Shown here piece by piece: positions 1-7,015 of a DNA stretch of 15,361 nt (within the stretch, counting starts at the first letter, position 1; each line of letters begins with the position of its first letter). A program made the translations under genes and the position numbers. The DNA comes from Ramicandelaber brevisporus (lineage: Eukaryota; Kickxellomycota; Ramicandelaberales; Ramicandelaberaceae). Where the stretch lies: assembly GCA_025201865.1 (NCBI GenBank), contig MU603106.1, forward strand, positions 3,465 to 18,825. The letters are read 5' to 3'. The notes beneath the pieces were generated by a model that searched no databases, was not told the DNA's origin, and saw only the letters and a program-made list of their open reading frames with translations.

Positions 1-189
1 CAGTTCAAAGAACACACGTCAGCCAGTCTCGAGTACGACCGATTCCGGCTAGAACTCGACATCGCAGGCAAGATTACAGCGGAGAGCCCCGTCGACATTG
101 CATTTGCCGTGCGATACAGTGTTGCTGGAAACGAGTTCTGGGACAACAACAACGGCCACAACTATCACATCCAAGTACAGCGCAGCTAA
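1..189 (+). CDS. C-terminal end of a CBM21 protein, probable PP1 glycogen-targeting subunit (partial)
   Basis: An open frame runs in from the left edge and stops at TAA 187-189, giving 62 residues without an in-window start. The visible part matches the second half of a CBM21 carbohydrate-binding module: a YDRFRLEL strand, then FAVRYSVAGNEFWDNNNGHNY. The WDNN-x-G-x-NY signature is the hallmark of CBM21, where the aromatic and Asn residues contact glycogen or starch. In fungi and animals a CBM21 close to the C terminus is typical of Gac1/PPP1R3-type subunits that target type 1 protein phosphatase to glycogen; in Rhizopus-type glucoamylases the module is instead N-terminal. The protein ends four residues after the module's last strand, which favours the PP1-subunit reading. 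The PP1-docking RVxF motif would lie upstream, outside the window. The domain is seen; the PP1 role is inferred. Confidence 0.8.
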   Translation, partial: QFKEHTSASLEYDRFRLELDIAGKITAESPVDIAFAVRYSVAGNEFWDNNNGHNYHIQVQRS

Positions 190-541
190 GCAGCTTCAAA
201 TGTCGTCTATTCTTGCTCATGATCTTGAATGGTCTCTTTTGGTTAATAACAACGAAGCCTGTCAGCGCTACGAAACTTATACATTATTGAGTCTACAGTG
301 CACCCGACTTGACCCTATTCACCATTCACAACAACTCACAGCTCATGACCCTGTAAAATCGTGGCTTTTCCCCCTATTTTTTTTTTCCTTGTTGCTTTGT
401 AGTGCTCATTCGTTCACTTTGATTGTCCGACCCTTTCTCCTTCTTCTACCACACTTTTCTATTCACAAACCACTCTCTCTTTTTTGCACTACCGCATTAC
501 CGCAACACCGCACTGCTGCACTGCTGCACCTTTCGCACAAT
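190..541. other. Intergenic spacer, leader of the first small secreted gene
   Basis: This spacer holds the 3' UTR of the CBM21 gene and the promoter/leader of the downstream small gene. No canonical AATAAA is visible. A T-rich stretch (about 370-390) followed by pyrimidine-rich sequence (about 430-485) looks like a fungal transcription-start region. A GCACTGCTGCACTGCTGCAC mini-repeat lies at about 510-529. No convincing TATA box or additional gene is seen; long frames crossing this region on either strand have no recognisable domain. Confidence 0.5.
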
Positions 542-826
542 ATGAAGTTCACTCAACTTGTTTTCCTTGCACTCACGCTCCTTGCCATCCTGCTCAGTAG
601 CAGAAGCAGCACTGTTGATGCAGCAGACTGTCTCGTTACTAAGGGCTTTGTCACTATCCGTAAAAAGGACTGTGCTCCACTGCCAAGTCAGCAGCGAAAG
701 GCCAAAGAAACTATGGAAAAGTATCGGAAGGCATTTGACAACATCCCATTTTTGAAATCGCTGAGAGACATTGCACTGAAGAAGGACCAGAAGCCACAGT
801 TTAGACCACCATCCAAGCTTCTCTAA
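542..826 (+). CDS. Small secreted protein with two cysteines, unknown function
   Basis: This 94-residue protein is not recognised. The start is chosen at the ATG directly before a classical signal peptide: MKF, a hydrophobic core at about 6-18, then a small-residue region ending VDAA, with likely cleavage near residues 27-28. The mature part (about 66 residues) has two cysteines, C30 and C44, 13 residues apart, which could form one disulfide. A lysine/arginine-rich predicted amphipathic helix follows (about 50-82), then a Pro-rich tail. It is strongly basic and has no TM segment after the signal peptide. The same frame is open upstream to the CBM21 gene, but that extension is low-complexity UTR-like sequence. 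It could be an effector-like or cell-surface peptide. No function is assigned. Confidence 0.72.
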   Translation: MKFTQLVFLALTLLAILLSSRSSTVDAADCLVTKGFVTIRKKDCAPLPSQQRKAKETMEKYRKAFDNIPFLKSLRDIALKKDQKPQFRPPSKLL

Positions 827-1538
827 ACTTACCCACTCATAACATGCATCATCTTTAAACATATTCCTGCATTTACTTTATTCTCTGCATACTTTTCTTA
901 CTGCCTCATACTTTTTGCATACCTTTCATTTTTCTTATTAGTATTTAATCGAGTTGAGTTGATTGTGCGGCTGATGAAAGCAAGCGTTAATCAAAAGACA
1001 AGACATTGAGAGGACGACTAGCAGTCTCTCGTTAACGAAAGATAATATATATTCGTCCAATATTGGAGCAGTGGGATAGTCGATCAAATTAGCGCCACAT
1101 TCGCACTCCATCAGATACTCCTGAGTTGCTCTCTGCTGGAGTGAACACAAAATGTACACAGAGATGCACGCACTGCGTCTCTCTCCCTCCTCTCCTTTCC
1201 TCTTCTCCCCAACGGGAGGACAGTATTGCGTGTGAACTGGAGGCTAAACAAAAGTGACTTTCCTCCCGGGTGCATTGCTCTCAGTCGAGTCAACTGCAGC
1301 CCTCTCTGGAATGCAACTGAACGGTTCCTCCATTCCCGAGTTTTTTTGCCACTCAACGGAAGACGTACCTGGCGGCAGAGTAAACCTGCTCCTTTCCTCT
1401 CTTTTCTCTCACTCTCCTTGTATTTCTCCATACTATCAACAACACCGCCTCAACAAACAGCCTCAACAAACAACTAGAAAAAGCACTACTGCTACTACTT
1501 TGAAGAAGCTAGAGAGCCCAACCACCAAGACAAACGCG
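827..1538. other. Intergenic region with pyrimidine-rich leader of the Gly/Tyr-rich gene
   Basis: This ~710 bp spacer contains no recognised domain. It begins with the T-rich 3' UTR of the secreted gene. It includes two perfect palindromes, TCGTTAACGA (about 1029-1038) and CCAATATTGG (about 1057-1066), and an ATATATATT run (about 1043-1051). Further right are two CT-rich tracts (about 1176-1210 and 1388-1425) of the kind often found at fungal transcription start regions. These are followed by an A/C-rich leader with little structure running into the ATG at 1539. A 73-codon minus-strand frame (938-1159) is open here but has no supporting feature. Confidence 0.5.
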
Positions 1539-1682
1539 ATGACATACGATACGTACACAGGCAGTTCAAGTGGCAGATTCCTCGGAAACGCGTCCGGCAG
1601 CTATGGCGGCAGTTATAACGGTTATAACGGCGGGTACAGGACAACTGCCAACAATTCCGGCGACGACTTTCTAGACTTTTGA
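1539..1682 (+). CDS. Small Gly/Tyr/Ser-rich protein with acidic C terminus, unknown function
   Basis: This is a 47-residue protein that I do not recognise. It starts at an ATG with a purine at -3 after a long A/C-rich leader. The composition is biased: Gly, Ser, Tyr and Asn dominate residues 8-40, with short quasi-repeats of SYGG/SYNG/GYNGGY. The end is abruptly acidic and hydrophobic (GDDFLDF). There is no signal peptide, cysteine or TM segment. Such Gly-Tyr tracts are typical of disordered or phase-separating segments, and the C-terminal DDFLDF could be a short linear docking motif; both are inferences. An in-frame ATG at 1311 would give a 123-residue version, but the added part reads like translated leader. 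The gene call rests on coherent composition and placement only. Confidence 0.5.
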   Translation: MTYDTYTGSSSGRFLGNASGSYGGSYNGYNGGYRTTANNSGDDFLDF

Positions 1683-1964
1683 CTAACACTATAAAATTAT
1701 GCAAATTGAAAATAGTAATAATAATGAAAATGGATAATGCAGGGATAGATGAAAGAGTGTTGCAAGGATATGAAGTGAGGTGAAAGGCAAGGCAGAAAGT
1801 AAACTGGTGTCAATGCATAGGCCAGGTGAACAAATAGTAAATGTACTCGTGAACAGGGGAGACTTGAGCGGAGGGGGACAATGGTAACGGAGGAAAAGGA
1901 AATGAAAAGAGGAATGCGACCGGGAATGGCTTAGTGCAGTTCCACAGTGCTTGAGCATGCTACT
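1683..1964. other. Convergent 3' spacer
   Basis: This spacer is about 280 bp long, between the tails of two converging small genes. It is A/G-rich on the plus strand (many GAAAG, GGAG and AATAATAATGAAAATGG runs). CTATAAAATTATG lies just after the upstream stop. No canonical polyadenylation hexamer and no gene were recognised. Confidence 0.5.
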
Positions 1965-2306
1965 TTAACCCTGACGGTTGGCGCGATCCTGGCGCTTCTG
2001 CTCCCAGACTTTCTTGGCGTCAGTATGCGCCATGGCAAGGGTCAGTGCGTTCTGACGGTTTGGCAAGCTCTTGATCCACTTCTCCACAGTCTTCTGCTTG
2101 ATGTCACCCTGGCGGGTGCGACCCTCAAGCTTGTCGAGAGTCTGCTTGCGACCACGCTCAATGCGCTTCTTGATAAGCCAGTTGGAGATGACGTTGCCCT
2201 GGCGCTTGTACAGCTGGATAGTGCTGGGAGATGGGTCGGCGGAGACGAGAGCCAAAAGGGCAAGGAAGAAGAACACAAAGGTGCTAATAAAGTTGAAAGC
2301 CTTCAT
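1965..2306 (-). CDS. Small basic secreted protein, possible Kex2-processed peptide precursor
   Basis: This 113-residue protein is not recognised. The start is the ATG preceding a clear signal peptide: MKAFNF, a Phe/Leu-rich core at about 9-21, and an AxA-type end at VSA23. The leader just upstream is an A-rich tract, and a TATA box lies ~195 nt upstream. The mature protein has no cysteine and is very basic. It carries dibasic sites at KR34-35, KKR46-48 and KR104-105, of the kind cut by Kex2-type proteases. Cutting at the first two would release a short segment starting at Q36. Most of the rest is predicted helical with repeated Lys/Arg/Gln. Alternatives are a non-processed secreted basic protein or an effector-like protein. 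The secretory signal is well supported; processing is inferred. Confidence 0.72.
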   Translation of the reverse strand: MKAFNFISTFVFFFLALLALVSADPSPSTIQLYKRQGNVISNWLIKKRIERGRKQTLDKLEGRTRQGDIKQKTVEKWIKSLPNRQNALTLAMAHTDAKKVWEQKRQDRANRQG

Positions 2307-2493
2307 TGTTATTTTTTTTTTTAGAAAGTGTATGAGCGTGCGATGGATGCTATAATGGGAGATGCAGATAATGCTGCGTTGGTGCAGAGACAGAGCAATA
2401 GAAAAAGTGGAAGAATGGGGGAAGGGCAAGAGATGCGAATGATGATGTTGAATGCTAGCACAAAAGAGACGAGTATGGTCTGAAGTGCATGTG

Positions 2494-2502
2494 TATTTTA
2501 TA
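2494..2502 (-). promoter_or_regulatory. TATA box of the secreted basic protein gene
   Basis: The minus strand reads TATAAAATA, ~190 nt upstream of the chosen ATG. The intervening leader is C/T-rich and has no ATG other than one about 10 nt after the box, which would lie upstream of a normal transcription start. This supports the chosen translation start. Confidence 0.6.
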
Positions 2503-2927
2503 CAGTCAGAAGGGGGGAAAGGACGGTCGCTGTTCTCTATGGCAAACCGAATTTGTAAGCGATCGTGCATCCTGACGGTGATAGGCATACTCGTCTCGAG
2601 CCCAGGCCACCAACAAGCTACATGCCATGTTGTTTCTTTCCTTCTTTTCATTGCTCATTTCCCCGTATCCTGAGCAGAATGCCATTGACGCGTGTACCAA
2701 GTCAAGGTACATCATGTACCATCCAATGACGACCGAGTCTACTTACTTACATTGCCGTATTCTCTATTGTAGTGAGCTCAAACCAACGTGATAATTTGCT
2801 GCTCTGCCAATCAATATTAAACAGGTTCTCTGTGTTTGTAAACTGGCGATGTGCTTCCCGATTCTTTGCGAAACCATTTCCCCCAATGAGAACTGGGAAA
2901 ATAGGCCAGGAACCAAACAAATAAGGC

Positions 2928-2953
2928 AGACAGGAGACAGGAGACAGGAGACA
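2928..2953 (+). repeat. Short tandem repeat, 7-bp unit AGACAGG
   Basis: There are three perfect AGACAGG units followed by a partial AGACA. It lies in non-coding sequence between the secreted-protein promoter and TSR4. It looks like a small slippage-prone microsatellite with no evident function. Confidence 0.85.
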
Positions 2954-3079
2954 AGCATGCCTTGTATCGGAGTTAATATTCCTTCACGCTCAGGACAACT
3001 CAATGTCATGGTCGCTTTGAATCGACTCGTATTCAAGCAAATGGAGGCTCCTTATTAAATAGTGATTAAGAGACATGGT

Positions 3080-4534
3080 TTAATTGGCCTCAAGTTGGAC
3101 ATACACTTGTTCAGCAATGTAAGCAACGCTTGCCGACTGTTTCAGTGCCCATTCGGCGGCTGGAACACCTTCGTGGCAGTCATTCTCGCAGGTAAAGACC
3201 ATGATTGTGCCAAACTCCATTCCCCGATTGAACTGTGCCAATAGGTCCGCCTTTGCGTTCTTTTGCTCGGCCTTTGCGCCTGTTTCTTTGGATCCGAACT
3301 TGTCAGGTGAGAACCGAGCAACATCGAGGTCGGTAATCATGCTGGGCATCAGTTGGCACTCAAACACTCTGGAACCACCGCAGCCCTCGCACTTGGGAAC
3401 GCGCGGATAACTCTTGTTGGTGGCACGTTTGTGAGAAGAGGAAGAGGTGGAGGAGGAAGAAGAAGAGAGGATGGCAGCTGTCAATGCATCTTCATCTTCG
3501 GCCTCTTCGTCTTCAGCGGCACTGCTTGTGCGCAGAAGCTTGGCAACCGCATCATTGCCAGTGTACAGCAAAGAAGAGCCACCAAAGTCGTAGCGAATGC
3601 ACTGGCCTGGATTGGCAGCAGCCACAGCAGCAAATCGCTCGAATGTAACGTCCATTCCTCGTGGGAGAGCAGCCGCCTCGTAGGCTTCGCCGCCCCAGCC
3701 AATCTTCTCCTTGTTCCCTTTGTCATCGTCGAGTTCTTCGAGTGCATCGTCCTCGAGATTGGAACTATCCATGTCGGATGCTGTTGAGCGCTTGAGGATC
3801 TCTGGAGCCACATCCAGATAGACGCCAGGGAGACAGGGCATCTTGGACCAGTCGGAGATGTCGCCAGTCTTGAGACATGCTGCTGGATTGGTTTTAGCGG
3901 TAAGCGATGCCGATGCCATGGCCTTTGTCAAATCGTCTTCAGCTTGCCCTGGCGTAGCGATTGCAGTCGTCGTCGTCGTCGCTGCAGCCGACGGTGGTGT
4001 GTTTTCTGGCAGCGTGGCAGAGGCAAATCCAAAGCCACTCGCACCCCACATGTTGCCAAAGTCGAATGCTGGAGTCGCTGCTGCTGCTGCTGACACTGAT
4101 GCCGGTGTTTGCTTCTTTGCCTGTTGCTCTGCTCTGCTCTGTTTTGCTGCTTTGCTCTTTGCCAATGTCGCCGCATATTCCTTGTTGAAGGCATGTCCTC
4201 TAATGGCTTTGAATGCACCTGCTGTGCCCATGCATTTGCGTCGATTGCAGCCCCACACGTACAAGACCCTGTCGAACGGCGACCAATCCAGCGGCACACT
4301 GGCTTGCAGCAACAGTACCATTGGATTGCTGCACGAGTCGCAATTAGCAAATGGCGCATTGGGTGCAACAATAGCCTCGTCCTCAGAGCTGGTGAGGAAG
4401 ACGGGACGACCACCAATCTTGGCGTCAAACGGGTTGACGTCGTTGGACGGGTCGATTGCCGCGTCGCTGTAGCCAAGTAGAACACTGGTCTGCTGTTCTT
4501 CGGCAGCCGTTGAACTCTTCTTTTTGCTACTCAT
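3080..4534 (-). CDS. TSR4: PDCD2/Tsr4-family ribosome biogenesis chaperone
   Basis: This 484-residue protein belongs to the PDCD2/PDCD2L/Tsr4 family, whose yeast member Tsr4 is a cytoplasmic co-translational chaperone for ribosomal protein uS5 (Rps2) in 40S biogenesis. The N-terminal half opens with LLGYSDAAI and NPFDAKIGGRPVFL (about 19-47). CDSC (65-68) and a WGC-NRRKC pair (96, 101) follow, which in this family form zinc-binding pairs. The PDCD2_C domain is at about 296-482: YDFGG, LLYTG, CEGCGGSRVFECQLMP, MEFGTIMVFTCENDC and a Glu-Trp-Ala near the end, with cysteines 382/385 and 449/453. No MYND finger is present between the halves, so it is Tsr4/PDCD2L-like rather than classical PDCD2. 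It is longer than yeast Tsr4 (about 400 residues) because of an Ala/Thr-rich linker (145-200), an acidic stretch and a poly-Ser run (357-367). It is divergent from the four-TM gene. Confidence 0.93.
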   Translation of the reverse strand: MSSKKKSSTAAEEQQTSVLLGYSDAAIDPSNDVNPFDAKIGGRPVFLTSSEDEAIVAPNAPFANCDSCSNPMVLLLQASVPLDWSPFDRVLYVWGCNRRKCMGTAGAFKAIRGHAFNKEYAATLAKSKAAKQSRAEQQAKKQTPASVSAAAAATPAFDFGNMWGASGFGFASATLPENTPPSAAATTTTTAIATPGQAEDDLTKAMASASLTAKTNPAACLKTGDISDWSKMPCLPGVYLDVAPEILKRSTASDMDSSNLEDDALEELDDDKGNKEKIGWGGEAYEAAALPRGMDVTFERFAAVAAANPGQCIRYDFGGSSLLYTGNDAVAKLLRTSSAAEDEEAEDEDALTAAILSSSSSSTSSSSHKRATNKSYPRVPKCEGCGGSRVFECQLMPSMITDLDVARFSPDKFGSKETGAKAEQKNAKADLLAQFNRGMEFGTIMVFTCENDCHEGVPAAEWALKQSASVAYIAEQVYVQLEAN

Positions 4535-4794
4535 CGCCGATCTGATCTATGGTTACTGCTGTTTTTTTTCTCTTTCTTTTCGCTCTTTGCAAAGTTGTGG
4601 TAGTATTCGAGCAGATATGGAGGTTGATTGGCTATTAACACGAGACACAAAGATATGAACAACTTCTGGCAAGAACATCTAGCTCATCAAAAAGTCATTG
4701 TCATTGCGATACCACTGTTGTGAATGCAACAGTTGTCTCCAACACAATCCCTTTTTGCCAACACCTTTATCATTCACATCTGTTCTGATATCAA

Positions 4795-4811
4795 CAAAGT
4801 ACCGTGACATT
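4795..4811 (+). repeat. Promoter direct repeat copy 1, CAAAGTACCGTGACATT
   Basis: This is the left copy of a near-perfect direct repeat. The right copy is at 4870-4885 and differs by one missing T. The shared core ACCGTGACATT is 11 bp and exact. The copies lie on either side of a TATATAAA box, so they are plausible transcription-factor sites. The factor is unknown. Confidence 0.5.
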
Positions 4812-4832
4812 CACAATGCAGCCGTCATCCAT

Positions 4833-4840
4833 TATATAAA
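4833..4840 (+). promoter_or_regulatory. TATATAAA box (distal promoter)
   Basis: A canonical TATATAAA is followed by a pyrimidine-rich CCTCCTTTCCCC tract. It lies about 370 nt upstream of the first ATG of the four-TM gene. If used, the transcript would carry the upstream frame at 4964-5068. Confidence 0.5.
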
Positions 4841-4869
4841 CCTCCTTTCCCCTTTGCATTATTAAGTCG

Positions 4870-4885
4870 CAAAGACCGTGACATT
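4870..4885 (+). repeat. Promoter direct repeat copy 2, CAAAGACCGTGACATT
   Basis: This is the right copy of the element at 4795-4811, with the ACCGTGACATT core identical. It lies about 30 bp downstream of the TATATAAA box. Confidence 0.5.
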
Positions 4886-4963
4886 GTTGAGGAGGGGGAA
4901 CACTTGCAATCGAATTACGGCCACTGCGTCCTTGCAGATTCTCTCACACGCTCAACAGTGCCA

Positions 4964-5068
4964 ATGAACTCACATCATTTCTTTCCATTGTTGTATTGGC
5001 GCACCAGTTACAAAGAAGAGACTTTCAGGGGAGGGAGGACAGCAACGGCCGAGCCTTCTTGGCTATAA
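4964..5068 (+). other. Possible 34-codon upstream ORF
   Basis: This is the only ATG between the distal TATA and the four-TM start. It opens a 34-codon frame that ends at a TAA embedded in the proximal TATAAG box. The peptide has no recognisable features. It would act only on transcripts from the distal promoter; a transcript from the proximal box would lack it. Confidence 0.3.
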
Positions 5069-5069
5069 G
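5064..5069 (+). promoter_or_regulatory. TATAAG box (proximal promoter of four-TM gene)
   Basis: TATAAG lies ~140 nt upstream of the first ATG, similar in motif and spacing to the TATAAG box upstream of the RhoGDI gene. Confidence 0.45.
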
Positions 5070-5101
5070 GTTGGCGCTGTGCCTCTCGATTGATCTCTTT
5101 C

Positions 5102-5134
5102 CTGTCTGTCTGTCTGTCTGTCTATCTGTCTGTC
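5102..5134 (+). repeat. CTGT microsatellite in a 5' leader
   Basis: Eight tetranucleotide units, CTGT with one CTAT interruption, lie in the probable transcribed leader of the four-TM gene. Confidence 0.9.
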
Positions 5135-5206
5135 CGAGCTGCTCTCAACATCGACTGCCTTTGTTTCATCCATTTTTGCACAAACCAGCACTTGACCAAT
5201 CCCCTT

Positions 5207-6046
5207 ATGCATATTTCAGCTATGATAAGTGAACTTGCCGCATCTTTGTCTGCCTCTCCTGCTCTGCAGCGCGTGGTTGCTCTCATTTCCGCATTGTGCC
5301 TTGCCTGTGCAATTCCTTCCATCATTTTGCTCATCAATGTGCAACGCTCCTTTGACGACGCCGCCTTCACAAACATTGCTCATTCCGTCACTGAAATGCT
5401 GCCCGCAACATCACCATCGTTGTCATCGTTCAACACTGCATACTACGCCATCCCCACTAGCGAGACTCTCTTGGCTGCGGTGTTCTTGTTGTACGCGACT
5501 TTCAAGTGGCCAAACAAGTCTCTGTTGTTTGTGGCTTGCAGCTTCGGTTCAGCAGTGGTGTGTGCTGCCTGTGTTGTGCTGATGGTCAGCCACACAAACT
5601 TTCCGAGTGCGTTTTTGGGCAATGAGCAGTGTAGAATGCTGGTGAAGAATGGAGAAATGTTTGAAGCGTGCACAATGTGGTATGCACTGGTGATTCTGCA
5701 CATTGTCATCTTTGGGCTGTGGATCACCATGCTTATTGTGGCATTGGTGGTCTATGTGCGAGATAAGATGACACCGCAGTCATCGATGGAGAAGCGGCAA
5801 GCAGTAACTCTCAATGGCAAACATATGCTCACATTGAGAAGCGGAAGTAGTCGATCAAGCTTTGGCAGTGACCGTAAATACTCACATGACGGTGCAGCCG
5901 ATGCCACTATTGCCAAGCTGGAAAAGGACAGTGTATCAATTGATAATCGCAGCAGTTTTACAGCTGGTGGCTACATATCTAGCGGAAAGCCTTCATTCTC
6001 AGATGGATGTCGACCGCAAACAACCAACTCGCCATACTTTTTATAA
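5207..6046 (+). CDS. Four-TM MARVEL-like membrane protein, unknown function
   Basis: This 279-residue membrane protein has four hydrophobic segments at about 22-45, 84-99, 105-127 and 157-184. The long TM1-TM2 loop has no Cys; the TM3-TM4 loop carries C142 and C155, which could form a disulfide. The layout (four TMs, cytosolic ends, short TM2-TM3 turn) resembles MARVEL/SUR7-like fungal plasma-membrane proteins, but no diagnostic motif is seen. The ~95-residue C-terminal tail is hydrophilic and rich in Ser, Arg and Gly, with SGSSRSSFGS-type phosphorylation-prone runs, and ends in NSPYFL. Two in-frame ATGs compete: 5207 (poor context) and 5222 (G at -3, five residues shorter). No stop separates them. 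It is divergent from TSR4 and converges closely on TRP1. Confidence 0.8.
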   Translation: MHISAMISELAASLSASPALQRVVALISALCLACAIPSIILLINVQRSFDDAAFTNIAHSVTEMLPATSPSLSSFNTAYYAIPTSETLLAAVFLLYATFKWPNKSLLFVACSFGSAVVCAACVVLMVSHTNFPSAFLGNEQCRMLVKNGEMFEACTMWYALVILHIVIFGLWITMLIVALVVYVRDKMTPQSSMEKRQAVTLNGKHMLTLRSGSSRSSFGSDRKYSHDGAADATIAKLEKDSVSIDNRSSFTAGGYISSGKPSFSDGCRPQTTNSPYFL

Positions 6047-6162
6047 GAAGTAAGATAGTGCTGACAGTTATTTAAATGCACATATTTGTCATCTATATCC
6101 TTCTTTTACTAATCGTTTCCTAGTCGTGTTTTGTTTTGTTTTGTTTCCACTTTGACTTATTG

Positions 6163-6168
6163 TTTATT
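6163..6168 (-). terminator. AATAAA polyadenylation signal for TRP1
   Basis: AATAAA on the minus strand lies ~23 nt after the TRP1 stop. An overlapping ATTAAA on the plus strand (6166-6171) could serve the converging four-TM gene. The spacer between the two stops is only 144 bp. Confidence 0.55.
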
Positions 6169-6190
6169 AAAGTGTTCGATATTATAGCGT

Positions 6191-7015
6191 TCAGTACGAA
6201 GCTGCGACAATGTCGAGGAACCGTTTAATCTTTGCCGGATCCTTGACTCCATCAGTTTCGATACCACTCGAGACATCTACTACCCACGGCTGCGTCACTC
6301 GAATGGCATCCGCAACGTTGTCACAAGACAATCCACCTGCCAAGACGTACGGAATGCCAATCTGGTTCATAACCGGCGCTGTATTCTCCCAGTTGAACGC
6401 CTTTCCATGTCCGCCTTGCTGAGCACCTGCACTCGGCACATAAGCATCCAAGAGAATGACAACATCTCGGGCAAGTTGCCGGATCTCGTTGGCCTGTTCG
6501 CCATTTATGCCGTCTGGTCCGATGTGAACTGCTTTGATGATCGGAATTGGATGAAGAGCGTCGCTGTATTCTTTCACATTCTCATTGCCATGAAGCTGGA
6601 CAAAGTCGATGCCTGTTGTCGCAACCATCTCCCGAATGTGTTCAATGGGCTGATTTTGGAACACACCAACTGTCACAGGCACTCGTCTGCTGGTGCCATC
6701 CTGGTTGATTTTTGCCACTGCATCCAGACTCGCAACGATGGATGCAGCTGTAGCACTCTTGTTCGTAGGCAGTGGAATGATACCAGACTCGCTCTGAGCG
6801 CCGTCTGACCAGCGAACTGGGCCGCTGTGCTGTCTGGTGTCTCGAACAAGTTGCACAATTTGCCTGGCGACATCGGTCGATACTTGTCGTCGAGTTGGTG
6901 CGAATATCATGCCGATGGCAAAGGCAACATTGCCGGGGTGGTCCATAGCAACCTGGGCGGCCTCAACGCTACGAACGCCGCAGATCTTGGCTAGGACTGG
7001 CTTGGTAGATTGCAT
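6191..7015 (-). CDS. TRP1: Phosphoribosylanthranilate isomerase (tryptophan biosynthesis), with internal insert
   Basis: This cytosolic enzyme isomerises N-(5'-phosphoribosyl)anthranilate to the ribulosyl form, the third step after chorismate in tryptophan synthesis. The 274-residue protein shows the (beta/alpha)8 motifs in order: KICGVRSVEAA with the catalytic Cys12; GMIFAPTRRQVS (36-46); VGVF (117-120); DFVQLHGNE (138-145); IKAVHI (160-165); LLDAYVP with the catalytic Asp190; GGHGKAFNW (201-209); VLAGGLSCDNV (224-234); and VDVSSGIETDGVKD (247-259), the phosphate-binding end. It stands alone, not fused to TrpG/TrpC as in most filamentous fungi. It is about 50 residues longer than yeast Trp1, owing to a Ser/Thr/Gln-rich insert (about 58-112) between the second beta-alpha unit and the VGVF strand. 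It shares a ~200 bp divergent promoter with the enoyl-CoA hydratase gene. Confidence 0.93.
   Translation of the reverse strand: MQSTKPVLAKICGVRSVEAAQVAMDHPGNVAFAIGMIFAPTRRQVSTDVARQIVQLVRDTRQHSGPVRWSDGAQSESGIIPLPTNKSATAASIVASLDAVAKINQDGTSRRVPVTVGVFQNQPIEHIREMVATTGIDFVQLHGNENVKEYSDALHPIPIIKAVHIGPDGINGEQANEIRQLARDVVILLDAYVPSAGAQQGGHGKAFNWENTAPVMNQIGIPYVLAGGLSCDNVADAIRVTQPWVVDVSSGIETDGVKDPAKIKRFLDIVAASY

Larger units (their letters stand above)
2307..3079. other. Intergenic region upstream of the secreted basic protein and downstream of TSR4
   Basis: About 770 bp contain the minus-strand promoter and leader of the secreted basic gene (2307-2502) and the 3' flank of TSR4. A CCAAT box on the plus strand (about 2722-2726) and a short AGACAGG tandem repeat (2928-2953) are visible. 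Open frames in this spacer, such as minus 2764-3036, show no domain or signal peptide. No further gene is supported. Confidence 0.5.
4535..5206. other. Divergent promoter region between TSR4 and the four-TM gene
   Basis: About 670 bp of non-coding sequence serve two diverging genes. On the plus strand there is a strong TATATAAA, a second TATAAG closer to the four-TM gene, a 34-codon upstream frame, and a CTGT microsatellite in the leader. Two near-identical 16-17 bp elements flank the first TATA. On the TSR4 side the leader is A/G-rich on the coding strand and no clear TATA is seen, as expected for a housekeeping gene. Confidence 0.6.

Noticed and set aside
98-541. Upstream in-frame extension of the first secreted protein into the CBM21 gene region
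   Set aside because: It overlaps the CBM21 coding end in another frame and is low-complexity; the signal peptide begins exactly at the ATG at 542.
938-1159. 73-codon minus-strand frame in the spacer before the Gly/Tyr-rich gene
   Set aside because: The peptide reads somewhat protein-like, but there is no domain, signal peptide or promoter support, and it includes an AT-rich palindromic region.
2307-2651. N-terminal extension of the basic secreted protein
   Set aside because: It would place the signal peptide internally and run through the TATA box and leader.
2928-2953. AGACAGG tandem units considered as a CRISPR-like or regulatory array
   Set aside because: The units are contiguous with no spacers; it is a simple microsatellite.
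3843-4472. Long plus-strand frame antisense to TSR4
   Set aside because: It mirrors the Ala-rich and low-complexity coding of TSR4 and has no domain.
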